Source: Petroclostridium sp. X23 (GTDB taxonomy: Bacteria; Bacillota; Clostridia; SK-Y3). From it: DNA of 64,000 bases. The stretch spans positions 4,901,051 to 4,965,050 of the forward strand of contig NZ_CP124862.1 of assembly GCF_030013905.1 (NCBI RefSeq), written 5' to 3'. Position numbers and translations under genes: made by a program. This document shows positions 17,145-26,419 of the stretch, in pieces (within the stretch, counting starts at the first letter, position 1; every line of letters begins with the position of its first letter). Below the pieces are notes generated by a model. The model saw only the letters and a program-made list of their open reading frames with translations, was not told the DNA's origin and ran no database searches.

Positions 17145-19886
17145 ATGATTAAGAAAACACTCATTATCAACGGAGTGGAACAACGGTTGGTAGTTGCGCC
17201 GGACACTACGTTGGCAAACGTAATTAGAAAGCAAGCCCATCTTACAGGTACTAAAGTAGGATGCGGTAAAGGCGAATGCGGGACATGTTCCGTCATCCTG
17301 GATGGAAAAGTGGTAAGATCCTGTATTGTAAAAGTTTCCAGGGTCCGTGATGAAGCTGAAATTATCACCATTGAAGGTGTAGGGACAAAAGATAACCTTC
17401 ATCCGCTGCAGTTGGCATGGATGGTTAATGGGGGAGCACAATGCGGATTCTGTACACCTGGGTTCATTGTGTCCGCCAAAGCGCTGCTGGACCAAAACAT
17501 AAACCCGACAAGAGAAGAGGTAAGGGATTGGTTCCAAAAGAACAGAAACCTTTGCAGATGTACCGGATATAAGCCATTGGTGGATGGTGTAATGGATGCT
17601 GCCAAGTTGATGAGAGGAGAAATAACGAAAGAAGATTTATGGTTCCAACTGAAGGAAGGCGACAGCATACTGGGTACTCCTGTAGTTCGTCCGTCCGCAC
17701 TCGCAAAAGTAACAGGCACATGGGATTTCGGCGCGGATTTAGGACTGAAGCTTCCTGAAAATACGTTGCACATGAAAGTAGTACAAGCGAAAGTATCCCA
17801 TGCAAATATACTGTCCATAGATACTTCGGAAGCAGAGAAAATGCCCGGCGTTTTCAAAGTGCTTACCTATAAGGATGTTCCGGGAACCAACAGGATCAAT
17901 GGACTTGCGTTCCCTGAGAATAAGGGTGACGGTAAAGAAAGACCTATCCTTAATGATAAGAAAGTATTCCAGTTTGGTGATGTCCTGGCAGCAGTTCTTG
18001 CAGATACTCCAACGCAGGCACAAGAGGCAGCGGAAAAGGTGAAGGTTGAATTGGAAGTACTGCCGGCCTATATGAGCGCACCGGAAGCAATGGCGGAAGA
18101 TGCTATCGAGATCCATCCGGGAACACCGAATGTATATTTTGAGACAGGGAGAGTCAAGGGCGAGGATACAAAACCTTTGATGGAAAGTCTTCCGTATGTT
18201 ATTGAAGATGATTTCTATGTAGGTAGACAGCCCCATCTTCCTTTGGAACCTGATGTAGGTTTTGCGTATCTTGATGAGAATGGAAAACTTATCGTACATT
18301 CTAAGAGTATCGCAATTCATTGCCATGCTTTGATGGTGGCAGAAGGAATCGGGATTCCTTTAGAAAAATTAACTATCGTACAGAATCCTACAGGTGCAAC
18401 CTTCGGATATAAATTCAGTCCTACCAATGAAGCACTGTTGGGTGTTGCCGCATTAGTCACAAAAAGACCGGTATTTCTGGAATTCGACATGTTCCAGCAG
18501 ATTACTTATACCGGAAAAAGATCTCCATTCTTTATTAATCTTAAGTTTGGTGCCGATAAGGATGGCAAGCTGAAAGCGATGGAAGCAGACTGGACTGTTG
18601 ACCACGGCCCATACTGTGAATTCGGTGATCTTCTTACAATGAGAGGTACCCAGTTCATTGGTGCGAACTACAATATTCCAAACGACAGAAGCCAAGGAAG
18701 ATGCGTTGCTACCAATCATGGTTGGGGTTCTGCTTTTAGAGGATACGGATCACCCCAGAGCTTATTTGCAACAGAAGTCTTAATTGATGAAATGGCAGAA
18801 AAAATAGGCATGGATCCATTGGAATTCAGATATTTGAACGTTTATAGAGAGGGTTCTACCACACCTACCGGTTGTGCGCCCGATGTAATAGCATTTCCAC
18901 AGGCAATAGATACAATGAGGCCGCTTTATAAGGAAGCAAAAGCAAGAGTGGCAGAAAAGAATAAGAAGGCGGAAGCGGAAGGCAGCAACATTAGATACGG
19001 CGTGGGTATATCCTTGAATAACTATGGCTGCGGTCTTGATGGTGCAGATACATCAAATGCATGGGCAGAAATCACGCCTACAGGAGTGACGGTTGGAAAT
19101 TCGTGGGAAGACCACGGACAAGGTGCCGATATGGGAACACTGGCATTTGCCTATGAAACCTTGAGACCTTTGGGAATAAAACCCGAACAGATTAAGTTAG
19201 TCATGAATGATATGGATTTCACTCCGGACAGCGGTCCTTCGGGCGGAAGCCGTCAAAATGTTGTAACAGGAAGTGCTACTAAGGTTGCCTGTGAAAACCT
19301 GCTGGCTGCACTTAAAAAGAAGGACGGTACGTACAGAACCTATGATGAAATGGTTGCTGAGAACCTGCCGGTTAAATACGAAGGAAAATGGACTGCTCCC
19401 GGTACCGCATGTGACGTAACTACCGGACAAGGAGAACCATTTAAAGTGCATATGTATGGTGTCATCATGTCGGAAGTTGCTGTGGATACCACTACAGGTA
19501 AGACGGCAGTTGAAAAAATGACCATCGTATCCGACTGCGGAACCATCATCAATAAATTATTGGTAGAAGGACAGCTTTTAGGCGGACTTGCACAAGGGAT
19601 CGGTTTAGCTTTATATGAAGATTTTGAAGATTTGAAAAAACACACTACACTTACCGGCTGCGGATTCCCTCAAATAAAGAATATACCGGATGATATGGTG
19701 ATCATCCATCAAGAAACACCAAGACCATTCGGACCTTACGGAGCTGCCGGAGCTGGAGAAATGCCGCTTTCAGCGCCACATGCAGCCGTTATTAATGCGA
19801 TTTATAATGCGACCGGTGTGCGTATTACCAAGCTGCCCGCATATCCTGAAAAAGTGCTGGAAGGTTTGCAACAGCTTAAAAAATAG
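17145..19886 (+). CDS. Molybdenum hydroxylase, Mop-type aldehyde oxidoreductase
   Basis: 913 residues from the ATG at 17145 (SD AAAGGGGG); in-frame codons upstream overlap the previous gene and lack homology. Single-chain xanthine oxidase family enzyme as in Desulfovibrio gigas Mop (907 residues). Residues 1-80 hold the plant-type [2Fe-2S] site (CGKGECGTC plus a later Cys), residues 80-160 the second [2Fe-2S] site (CGFCTPGF, CRCTGY), and the remainder the Moco domains, with FRGYGSPQ, the GQGADMGT motif and the catalytic-Glu motif GAAGAGEMP (Glu872). No FAD domain, so electrons must leave through a partner, probably the protein encoded next. Substrate (aldehyde, purine or other) is not determined by these motifs. 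Confidence 0.93.
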   Translation: MIKKTLIINGVEQRLVVAPDTTLANVIRKQAHLTGTKVGCGKGECGTCSVILDGKVVRSCIVKVSRVRDEAEIITIEGVGTKDNLHPLQLAWMVNGGAQCGFCTPGFIVSAKALLDQNINPTREEVRDWFQKNRNLCRCTGYKPLVDGVMDAAKLMRGEITKEDLWFQLKEGDSILGTPVVRPSALAKVTGTWDFGADLGLKLPENTLHMKVVQAKVSHANILSIDTSEAEKMPGVFKVLTYKDVPGTNRINGLAFPENKGDGKERPILNDKKVFQFGDVLAAVLADTPTQAQEAAEKVKVELEVLPAYMSAPEAMAEDAIEIHPGTPNVYFETGRVKGEDTKPLMESLPYVIEDDFYVGRQPHLPLEPDVGFAYLDENGKLIVHSKSIAIHCHALMVAEGIGIPLEKLTIVQNPTGATFGYKFSPTNEALLGVAALVTKRPVFLEFDMFQQITYTGKRSPFFINLKFGADKDGKLKAMEADWTVDHGPYCEFGDLLTMRGTQFIGANYNIPNDRSQGRCVATNHGWGSAFRGYGSPQSLFATEVLIDEMAEKIGMDPLEFRYLNVYREGSTTPTGCAPDVIAFPQAIDTMRPLYKEAKARVAEKNKKAEAEGSNIRYGVGISLNNYGCGLDGADTSNAWAEITPTGVTVGNSWEDHGQGADMGTLAFAYETLRPLGIKPEQIKLVMNDMDFTPDSGPSGGSRQNVVTGSATKVACENLLAALKKKDGTYRTYDEMVAENLPVKYEGKWTAPGTACDVTTGQGEPFKVHMYGVIMSEVAVDTTTGKTAVEKMTIVSDCGTIINKLLVEGQLLGGLAQGIGLALYEDFEDLKKHTTLTGCGFPQIKNIPDDMVIIHQETPRPFGPYGAAGAGEMPLSAPHAAVINAIYNATGVRITKLPAYPEKVLEGLQQLKK

Positions 19887-19916
19887 TTATCACTAAATAA
19901 TAATATAATGAACCTG

Positions 19917-19953
19917 ATGGGGATAAAACCGGCTTTGCGGGTTTTATCCCCAT
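19917..19953 (+). other. 14-bp stem hairpin abutting a ribosome binding site
   Basis: ATGGGGATAAAACC / GGTTTTATCCCCAT, perfect, 9-nt loop, ending right against AGGAGG of the next gene. No T-run, so it is more likely an mRNA processing or stability element that sets different levels of the hydroxylase and reductase messages. Confidence 0.6.
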
Positions 19954-19967
19954 AGGAGGTGGTGTAA

Positions 19968-22349
19968 ATGGATTACGATAAATTATTGGAGACAGGGGAC
20001 AAGTGTATCCATGACGAGCCTGCGGCATGTACGGCGTGGTGTCCTTTGCATATGGATGTAACTGCATTTATGGCAGAGATGCAAAAAGGTGATTTTAAAA
20101 AGGCCTATAAAGTAATGGAGAAAAGAATTCCATTTACAAGGATCATTGGGTTAGTGTGTGATCATCCTTGTGAAAGTGTTTGTGTAAGAAATGGATGTGA
20201 TGAAGCAGTCAGCATATCGGAGCTGGAAAAAGCTGCTGTAATCCTTGGGTATACGCCACCGAAAAAAACGCTGCCAATCCCCAAAAAAAATGGAAAAGTG
20301 GCTGTTTTAGGCGGAGGAATGAATGGAATAACGGCTGCGTTTGAATTGGACAAAAAAGGTTTTGTAGTAGCGATATATGAGAAATCCGACAAATTAGGTG
20401 GATATATATGGGATTGTGAAGGCGCCATTCTTGATAAGAAGATCATTGAAGAAGAGCTGCAAGTTATTCACAAGATAGGTATTCATGTAAATTTAAATCA
20501 TAAAATCAATCAGACAGATTTGGAAAAAATAATCGTAGAATATGATGCGGTTTACCTGGCAACGGGCGAATGGGAAGAAACACTAAATATAAATCCGGAA
20601 ACTTTTCAAGTGGAAGATTCTCCATTGTTTGCAGGAGGTAGCCTTTTAAATAGAAATAACTCAATGATTGATGCGGTAAGCTCAGGCAAAAGAGCGGCCG
20701 TATCCATTGAAAGATATGTTAAAAAAATTTCAATGACAGCTTCCCGGGATAGGGAAGGGTCTTTTGAAACACCGTTGAATTTTGAGATGGATGATGTACA
20801 GCCTGTAATGAGGGTGAACAAGGCATCAGGGGTTTATAATGAAGATGAAGCGGTAAAAGAAGCGGAGAGATGCTTAAAGTGCAGGTGTAATCAATGTATT
20901 AAAGCCTGTAGCCATATGAAGAAATTCCAGATGCCACCTAAGAGATATACCCGGCAGATCAATCATAATGAGAATGTCATCATGGGAACGCGCTATGCAA
21001 ACAAAATGATCAATTCGTGTACATTATGCGGGCTGTGTAAAGAACAATGCTTTTTAGATATCAGCATGAAGGACATTATCCAAGAAACCAGAGAAAGTAT
21101 GGTGGAGAGGGATAAAATGCCTCCGTCTGCTCATGATTTTGCGTTGAAGGATATGGCATTCAGTAATAGCAGCAAGTTTTTTATGGTAAAATCCCCACCT
21201 CCCATCCCGGATGAAAAGAGAAGGGAAAGAGAACGGGAGTTGTTTACCTATCCACGTATTACTTTTTCAAATTATGCGAAATCGATGTATAAAGGGGAAG
21301 CGCCAGAGAATGCGAAAGTGGATTACCTGTTTTATCCCGGATGTCAATTGTCGGCGTCTTACCCGGAATATGTACAAAAAACTTATGAGTACTTGCTTTC
21401 CGGTATTAAGGAAGGTGTAGGATTAATGTTAGGCTGCTGCGGTGCTCCGGCGGATTGGGCGGGAAGAAAAGATTTGATGCAGGAGAATGTTCAAAAGCTG
21501 AAAGAGATTTGGCTTGAGAAAGGAAAGCCGACCTTTATCTTGGCATGTTCCAGTTGCTTGAGCATTTTTGAAAAGTATTTACAGGATATAGAAGTAGTAT
21601 CTTTGTGGGAGATCTTTCAAAGATTTGGCATTCCTTCAAATAACGGAAAAATGCAAAATTATGTATTAAATGTTCATGACGCCTGCGCTACACGGAATAA
21701 TAAAATGATCCATGACAGTGTAAGAAAGATTGCATCTGCGTTGGGGTATGAAATAGAGGAATTGAAGTATTCCAAAGACAAGACAAAGTGCTGTGGCTAT
21801 GGAGGATTGGTGTATTATGCCAACCGGGAGCAGGCTGAGGACTTTGTAAAAGACCGGATGGATGAAAGCAGCGATGATTTGCTTGTTTATTGCGCGATGT
21901 GTAAAGATTTGTTTGTAAGCGGAGGGAAAAGAACCTATCATATCTTGGATTTGATATTTGCGCAGGATTTAGAAAACATTGCCCTCAAAAAAATGCCTAA
22001 CCTATCCCAAAGACATGAAAATAGAATGCAATTGAAAAGTAAACTTTTAAAAGAGCTATGGAGGGAACAAACGGGAATGGAATCGGAAAAAAGTAATGGC
22101 TTGAACTTGATCATCCCTGATGAAGTATGGGAAATGATGGAACAGCGCTATATCTTGAAAGAAGACATTGCAAAAGTAGTTGCGAATGCGCAAGCAACCG
22201 GGGAACGATTCTTTAATCCTAAAGACTCAAACTATTTGGCTAGGCTGAGACTGGATAATATTACCTATTGGGTCAAGTATCAAGAGCATGAAGAAGGGAT
22301 ACTGATCAACAGCGTTTACGGCCACAGAATGGAAGTAGTGGAGGAGTAG
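19968..22349 (+). CDS. Flavin/FeS oxidoreductase fused to HdrB-like CCG domains
   Basis: 793 residues. Residues 1-95 are a GltD-like FeS-binding region (CTAWCPLHMDV, CDHPCESVCVRNGC). Residues 105-260 form an FAD/NAD(P) Rossmann module (VAVLGGGMNG, ATGEW). Residues 300-370 hold two FeS motifs (CLKCRCNQCIKAC and CTLCGLCKEQC). Residues 450-670 carry two CCG domains like HdrB or glycolate oxidase GlcF (FYPGCQLS, GCCGAPADW, HDACATR, KCCGYGG). A last 85-residue domain (IPDEVWEMMEQRYILKEDI) is attached. It is probably the electron acceptor or donor for the Mop-type enzyme. The NCBI family name, as I recall it, is pyridine nucleotide-disulfide oxidoreductase/dicluster-binding protein. Confidence 0.88.
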   Translation: MDYDKLLETGDKCIHDEPAACTAWCPLHMDVTAFMAEMQKGDFKKAYKVMEKRIPFTRIIGLVCDHPCESVCVRNGCDEAVSISELEKAAVILGYTPPKKTLPIPKKNGKVAVLGGGMNGITAAFELDKKGFVVAIYEKSDKLGGYIWDCEGAILDKKIIEEELQVIHKIGIHVNLNHKINQTDLEKIIVEYDAVYLATGEWEETLNINPETFQVEDSPLFAGGSLLNRNNSMIDAVSSGKRAAVSIERYVKKISMTASRDREGSFETPLNFEMDDVQPVMRVNKASGVYNEDEAVKEAERCLKCRCNQCIKACSHMKKFQMPPKRYTRQINHNENVIMGTRYANKMINSCTLCGLCKEQCFLDISMKDIIQETRESMVERDKMPPSAHDFALKDMAFSNSSKFFMVKSPPPIPDEKRRERERELFTYPRITFSNYAKSMYKGEAPENAKVDYLFYPGCQLSASYPEYVQKTYEYLLSGIKEGVGLMLGCCGAPADWAGRKDLMQENVQKLKEIWLEKGKPTFILACSSCLSIFEKYLQDIEVVSLWEIFQRFGIPSNNGKMQNYVLNVHDACATRNNKMIHDSVRKIASALGYEIEELKYSKDKTKCCGYGGLVYYANREQAEDFVKDRMDESSDDLLVYCAMCKDLFVSGGKRTYHILDLIFAQDLENIALKKMPNLSQRHENRMQLKSKLLKELWREQTGMESEKSNGLNLIIPDEVWEMMEQRYILKEDIAKVVANAQATGERFFNPKDSNYLARLRLDNITYWVKYQEHEEGILINSVYGHRMEVVEE

Positions 22350-22352
22350 AAC

Positions 22353-22559
22353 ATGAAAAGTGAACATCAAAAGGATTTGCCGTGGCTATGTGATAAATGC
22401 AAAAAAGAACTAGAGTATCGTAAGGTAAAGGTACGTTATTTGGGCGGGCATTTTGAAGTAGAATTAATGAAATGCCCTCAATGCAATATGGTATTTATTG
22501 AGGAGGATTTAGCACTAGGCAAGATGCTGGAGGTAGAAAAAGGATTGGAGGATAAATAG
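22353..22559 (+). CDS. Small two-CxxC redox/zinc-ribbon protein (DVU_1557 type)
   Basis: 68 residues, starting 3 nt after the reductase gene. Two CxxC knuckles (LCDKCKKEL at about 12-20 and CPQCNMVF at about 41-48) predict a zinc ribbon or rubredoxin-like site. Position and size match the DVU_1557 family redox protein of the equivalent Desulfovibrio cluster. It could carry electrons or serve as a scaffold; function unknown. Confidence 0.75.
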   Translation: MKSEHQKDLPWLCDKCKKELEYRKVKVRYLGGHFEVELMKCPQCNMVFIEEDLALGKMLEVEKGLEDK

Positions 22560-22560
22560 G

Positions 22561-23295
22561 GTGAAATGCTGCAATGCATATGAGAGTGACATCATGAAAG
22601 AAACGATGGGACACACACTCAGGCCGGGAGGCTTCAATCTGACTGAAAAAGGGGTGCGCTTCTGTAACATCTCTACAGCACATCGGGTGTTGGATTTGGG
22701 ATGCGGACGAGGAGCTACGGTAGTTTATCTGAAAGAAAGACATCATATCCAAGCGGTAGGCATCGATCCTTCGGAAAAATTGATAGAGGCTGCGAGAAAA
22801 TTGTGTGAGGGTTTGGAGTTTGTCATCGGAAGAGGGGAGGATATTCCGTTTGATGACCGAAACTTTCAATGTGTATTTGCAGAATGCACCTTATCTCTCA
22901 TGGATGATGTGGACAGTGCAATAAAGGAAGTCTACAGGGTATTAGAAGACAAGGGATGGTTTATAATTACCGATGTTTACGCCAAACATTCCGATAATAT
23001 TGAGGAACTTAATCAATTCTCCTTAAATAGCTGTATGAGAGGACTTCACGACCTGGGAGTGCTGATTGAAAAACTGGAAGGATCGGGGTTTGAAATTCAT
23101 CTTTTGGAGGATCATAGTGATCTGCTAAAACAACTGATGGTAAAAATAGGGTTTTCCTATGGATCAATGGATGTTTTTTGGAATATTACAACGCAAAACT
23201 GCATTGACGGATGTAAATTTCAGCAAGCATTAAAACGTTGTAAACCCGGATATTTTATGTTAGTGGCCAGAAAGGGAGGGGTCAATCGTGGATAA
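22561..23295 (+). CDS. Class I SAM methyltransferase of the Mop cluster (DVU_1556/TrsM type)
   Basis: 244 residues, GTG start 1 nt after the previous stop. Rossmann SAM-binding motif VLDLGCGRGATV at about 43-54, acidic VGIDPSEKLI at about 70, and AECTLSLMDDVDSA as the post-motif. It carries N-terminal Cys (KCCNAYESD) and a TLRPGGFNLTEKG region that is more specific to this cluster than to general methyltransferases. The methyl acceptor is unknown; co-occurrence with the radical SAM gene suggests a joint modification pathway. Confidence 0.82.
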   Translation: MKCCNAYESDIMKETMGHTLRPGGFNLTEKGVRFCNISTAHRVLDLGCGRGATVVYLKERHHIQAVGIDPSEKLIEAARKLCEGLEFVIGRGEDIPFDDRNFQCVFAECTLSLMDDVDSAIKEVYRVLEDKGWFIITDVYAKHSDNIEELNQFSLNSCMRGLHDLGVLIEKLEGSGFEIHLLEDHSDLLKQLMVKIGFSYGSMDVFWNITTQNCIDGCKFQQALKRCKPGYFMLVARKGGVNRG

Positions 23296-23740
23296 TATCG
23301 CTTTTGAAATGTATAAGCTGGCGAGTTCCGGTTACTGCTGTACTCAAATTATGATGAAAATGGCACTGGAAGCGGAAGAAAAAGAAAATGACGATTTGAT
23401 TAGGGCTGTAAATGGTCTCTGTATGGGTATCGGCAGTACTCAAAAAACATGCGGGGTCTTAACAGGAGGGGTCGCAATCCTGGGGCTCTATGCAGGGAAA
23501 GGGGATGAAACCGAATACCAAAAGCAAGAATATGCCGGTATGGTGAATGAATATATCCAGTGGTTTGAAAGCAGGTTCGGAAGCACGGAATGCCATGATA
23601 TTATTGGTGTGGGTAACATCACCGACTATACTACCAATCAGAACTATTTATTAAAATGTGGAGATATACTGGTGGAAAGCTATAGAAATATACAGCAAAT
23701 ATTGATGAATCACGGTTTTGAATTCGGGAGCAGAGAATAA
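23288..23740 (+). CDS. C-GCAxxG-C-C family protein (DVU_1555 type)
   Basis: 150 residues, GTG start overlapping the methyltransferase gene by 8 nt. It resembles the C_GCAxxG_C_C family: SSGYCCTQIMMKMA near residues 11-24, GLCMGIGSTQKTCGVLTGG near 46-64, and a late Cys pair (TECHDI, LLKCGDI). The family is thought to bind metal or FeS through these Cys. Here the core reads TCGVLTGG where the family name predicts GCAxxG, a variation also seen in the related DVU_1555 group as far as I recall. Confidence 0.75.
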   Translation: MDNIAFEMYKLASSGYCCTQIMMKMALEAEEKENDDLIRAVNGLCMGIGSTQKTCGVLTGGVAILGLYAGKGDETEYQKQEYAGMVNEYIQWFESRFGSTECHDIIGVGNITDYTTNQNYLLKCGDILVESYRNIQQILMNHGFEFGSRE

Positions 23741-25092
23741 TGATGGATAATACTAAAGTGATTTCAAAAACACAAAGTCTATGTCCGGTCTGTTTAAAAA
23801 AGATCGATGCCAATATATTTTCACAAGGTACAAACGCTTATATGGAAAAAATCTGCCCGGTTCATGGGAGCTTTAGGACCATTATATGGAAAGGTAGAAC
23901 TCCCATTGAGAAATGGGTTAGAAAAAAGGAGAGAGCCTATATAAATAACCCTCTTACTGAAATAAGGAGAGGCTGTCCTTTTGATTGCGGATTATGCAGT
24001 GAACATAGGCAGCATACTTGTACGGCATTAATAGAAGTTACGCATCACTGTAATTTGCAATGCCGTTTTTGTTTTGCTGATTCCAATCCCTCTAAAAAGG
24101 AGGAGCCATCCCTAAAACAAATACAGTTTCAGTATCAAAGTGTGCTTAAAGCATCAGGCGTGTGCAATATACAGCTTTCGGGGGGAGAACCTACCGTAAG
24201 AGATGATTTGCCTGCCATCATCAGGATGGGTAAAGAGTTGGGCTTCCAATTCATACAGGTGAATACAAACGGGCTGCGTATTGCCCAAGATGAGGAATTT
24301 GTAAAAGAAATGAAAATGGCCGGGCTGGATTCGATTTTTTTACAATTTGACGGTACAAATGATATAATATATAAAAAGCTCAGAGGAAGAGAGCTGCTGG
24401 CGGTAAAGATCAGAGCGATAGAAAATTGCAATAAATATGGTATAGGGATTGTATTGGTTCCGACAATCGTTCCCAAAGTAAATGTGGATAACATAGCGGA
24501 TATCATAGATTTTGCATTGCAGTATGTTCCGGCAGTCAGGGGAGTACACTTTCAGCCTGTAAGCTATTTTGGCAGAATTCCTTGTGCTCCGAAGGAGGAA
24601 GACAGGATTACCCTGCCTGAGGTTATGGAAGAAATCGAGAAGCAAACAGCGGGAAAAATCAAGTTGGAAAGCTTGAAACCTCCGGGATGTGAAAATGCAT
24701 TATGCTCCTTTCACGGTAATTATCTTTATAAAGGGAATTGGAAACTGCAGCCTTTAACCGGTCATTCAAGCTGCTGCTGTAAAACTGAAAAGGCAGAAGA
24801 GGGAGCCATCAAAGCAAAAGAGTATGTTTCACGCAACTGGTCCTATAGAAAATCAGAAGAGGATAAAGAAAACTGTACTTCGCAGACTAGTTCAGGATGG
24901 GATGAAATATTGGACAATATTCATAACAATTCTTTTAGTATTTCTGCCATGGCTTTTCAGGATGTTTGGAATGTTAATCTGGAGAGAGTGAAAGATTGCT
25001 GTATTCATGTGGTGAATCCCGAAGGGAAGCTGATTCCCTTTTGCCTTTATAACCTGACGGATATGCAAGGACGTACGTTATATAGAACATAG
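23740..25092 (+). CDS. Radical SAM protein, TrsS type
   Basis: 450 residues, ATG overlapping the previous stop by 1 nt. An N-terminal Cys-rich zinc-like region (LCPVCLKKID, ICPVHGSF, RGCPFDCGLCSEHRQHTC) precedes the radical SAM domain with CNLQCRFCFADS (CxxxCxxC, about 104-115) and LSGGEPTVRDD. The C terminus has a CCC triplet, DCCIHV and IPFCLYNLTD. In Desulfovibrio-type genomes this family includes selenoprotein forms; here the frame has no internal TGA, so this is an all-Cys version. It likely modifies a peptide or small molecule in the hydroxylase pathway; the reaction is unknown. Confidence 0.82.
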   Translation: MMDNTKVISKTQSLCPVCLKKIDANIFSQGTNAYMEKICPVHGSFRTIIWKGRTPIEKWVRKKERAYINNPLTEIRRGCPFDCGLCSEHRQHTCTALIEVTHHCNLQCRFCFADSNPSKKEEPSLKQIQFQYQSVLKASGVCNIQLSGGEPTVRDDLPAIIRMGKELGFQFIQVNTNGLRIAQDEEFVKEMKMAGLDSIFLQFDGTNDIIYKKLRGRELLAVKIRAIENCNKYGIGIVLVPTIVPKVNVDNIADIIDFALQYVPAVRGVHFQPVSYFGRIPCAPKEEDRITLPEVMEEIEKQTAGKIKLESLKPPGCENALCSFHGNYLYKGNWKLQPLTGHSSCCCKTEKAEEGAIKAKEYVSRNWSYRKSEEDKENCTSQTSSGWDEILDNIHNNSFSISAMAFQDVWNVNLERVKDCCIHVVNPEGKLIPFCLYNLTDMQGRTLYRT

Positions 25093-25108
25093 AAATGAGA
25101 GATGAACT

Positions 25109-26416
25109 ATGAAGCTGACACCCCTTGAACACTGGATCATGAATAAATCCGGCATAAAGGAGAGGGACAGAAACGCATTAGAGGCGTACCAACTGAATAA
25201 AATAAAAGAGATGATACATTATGCGAAGAAAAACTGCTTGTTTTACAGCGGGCAATTAAGAGACATTGATGCAGATGAAATTCAATATCTAGAAGATTTA
25301 CAGCGTATCCCTTTTACTATTCCGAATCAGATAAAGGAAAATCCCCTTTCTTTTTTGTGTGTACCTCTGCGGGATATCAAAAGGATTGTGACATTGAACA
25401 GTTCGGGAACAAGCGGTGAAGAAAAAAGAATCTATTTTACCGAAGAAGACCTGGGTCTTACTGTTGACTTTTTCAAGCATGGTATGGACTGTTTGGCGGA
25501 TGAGACGGATAAAGTGCTGGTACTTTTGCCGGGCAAGGCTTATGGCAGCATAGGGGATTTATTAAAAAAGGCATTAGCGATGTCAAAGATAGAGTGTTTT
25601 GTACAGGGAGTCCTTAACGATCCGGAAGAAACAGCAAGATGTATTGCACAAAATAATATTACTTGTATCGTTGGAATTCCTATGCAGGTGTTGTATTTCA
25701 GCAGAATTAAAGCAGATGTTTTCAAAAGAAATATAAAAAAAGTTCTGCTTAGTACAGATTATGTGCCGGAAGTTTTAATCCGGGAATTAACGGTGCAGCA
25801 TGGGTGCAGAGTTTTTACCCATTATGGTATGACTGAAATGGGATACGGCGGGGGTGTGGAATGCGAGGCTTTGGATGGGTACCACATGAGGGAAGCAGAT
25901 TTGTACTTTGAAATCGTTCATCCTGAGACCGGTCAGGTACTTCCGGACGGACAGTGGGGTGAAGTAGTATTCACAACTCTTACAAGGCAGGCCATGCCTC
26001 TTATTAGATATAAGACGGGAGATATAGGATCATTTTCATCAACCTCTTGCGCTTGTGGGACTTTTTTAAAAGCCATGAGAAGGGTATTAGGGAGAATAGA
26101 CAATAAAGTCTGTATAACGGAGAATCAATGCATATATTTGAGAGAGCTGGATGAAACGGTGCTATCTTTTAAGGAAGTGATGGATTACAGAGCCTATATA
26201 TCTGACGGGAATAGCTTAATTATTGAACTTGCGGCACGAAACAATGCAGCGTTCCGAATGATTGAAGGTGAAGTAGTACGCAATATAGAAGATGCCTTAT
26301 ATAAAAAATCCGGATATAAAATAAGCGTAAAAGTATTGGAAAAGCAGGACAATAATAGCCACAAAATAACCAATAGCATGATCAAAAGAAAGATTTATGA
26401 CTGCAGGGGGAGTTGA
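25109..26416 (+). CDS. AMP-dependent CoA ligase-like protein (DVU_1553 type)
   Basis: 435 residues, phenylacetate-CoA ligase fold class. Motifs: nucleotide-binding LNSSGTSGEEKRIYF near 96-110, THYGMTEMGYGGGVEC near 239, and RYKTGDIGSF near 302, with CACGTFLKAM giving an added Cys pair as in PaaK-type enzymes. A basic C-terminal lid is present but the catalytic Lys is less obvious (NSMIKRKIYD). It would adenylate a carboxylate; within this cluster it is thought to act in cofactor or small-molecule synthesis rather than catabolism (inference). Confidence 0.8.
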   Translation: MKLTPLEHWIMNKSGIKERDRNALEAYQLNKIKEMIHYAKKNCLFYSGQLRDIDADEIQYLEDLQRIPFTIPNQIKENPLSFLCVPLRDIKRIVTLNSSGTSGEEKRIYFTEEDLGLTVDFFKHGMDCLADETDKVLVLLPGKAYGSIGDLLKKALAMSKIECFVQGVLNDPEETARCIAQNNITCIVGIPMQVLYFSRIKADVFKRNIKKVLLSTDYVPEVLIRELTVQHGCRVFTHYGMTEMGYGGGVECEALDGYHMREADLYFEIVHPETGQVLPDGQWGEVVFTTLTRQAMPLIRYKTGDIGSFSSTSCACGTFLKAMRRVLGRIDNKVCITENQCIYLRELDETVLSFKEVMDYRAYISDGNSLIIELAARNNAAFRMIEGEVVRNIEDALYKKSGYKISVKVLEKQDNNSHKITNSMIKRKIYDCRGS

Positions 26417-26419
26417 AAG

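Noticed and set aside
17739..18326. 195-codon minus-strand open frame
   Set aside because: Antisense to the molybdenum hydroxylase, rich in Cys/His/Arg as typical of shadow frames.
23740..25092. Selenocysteine in the TrsS-type radical SAM protein
   Set aside because: Some relatives are selenoproteins, but this frame contains no internal TGA and ends in an ordinary TAG.
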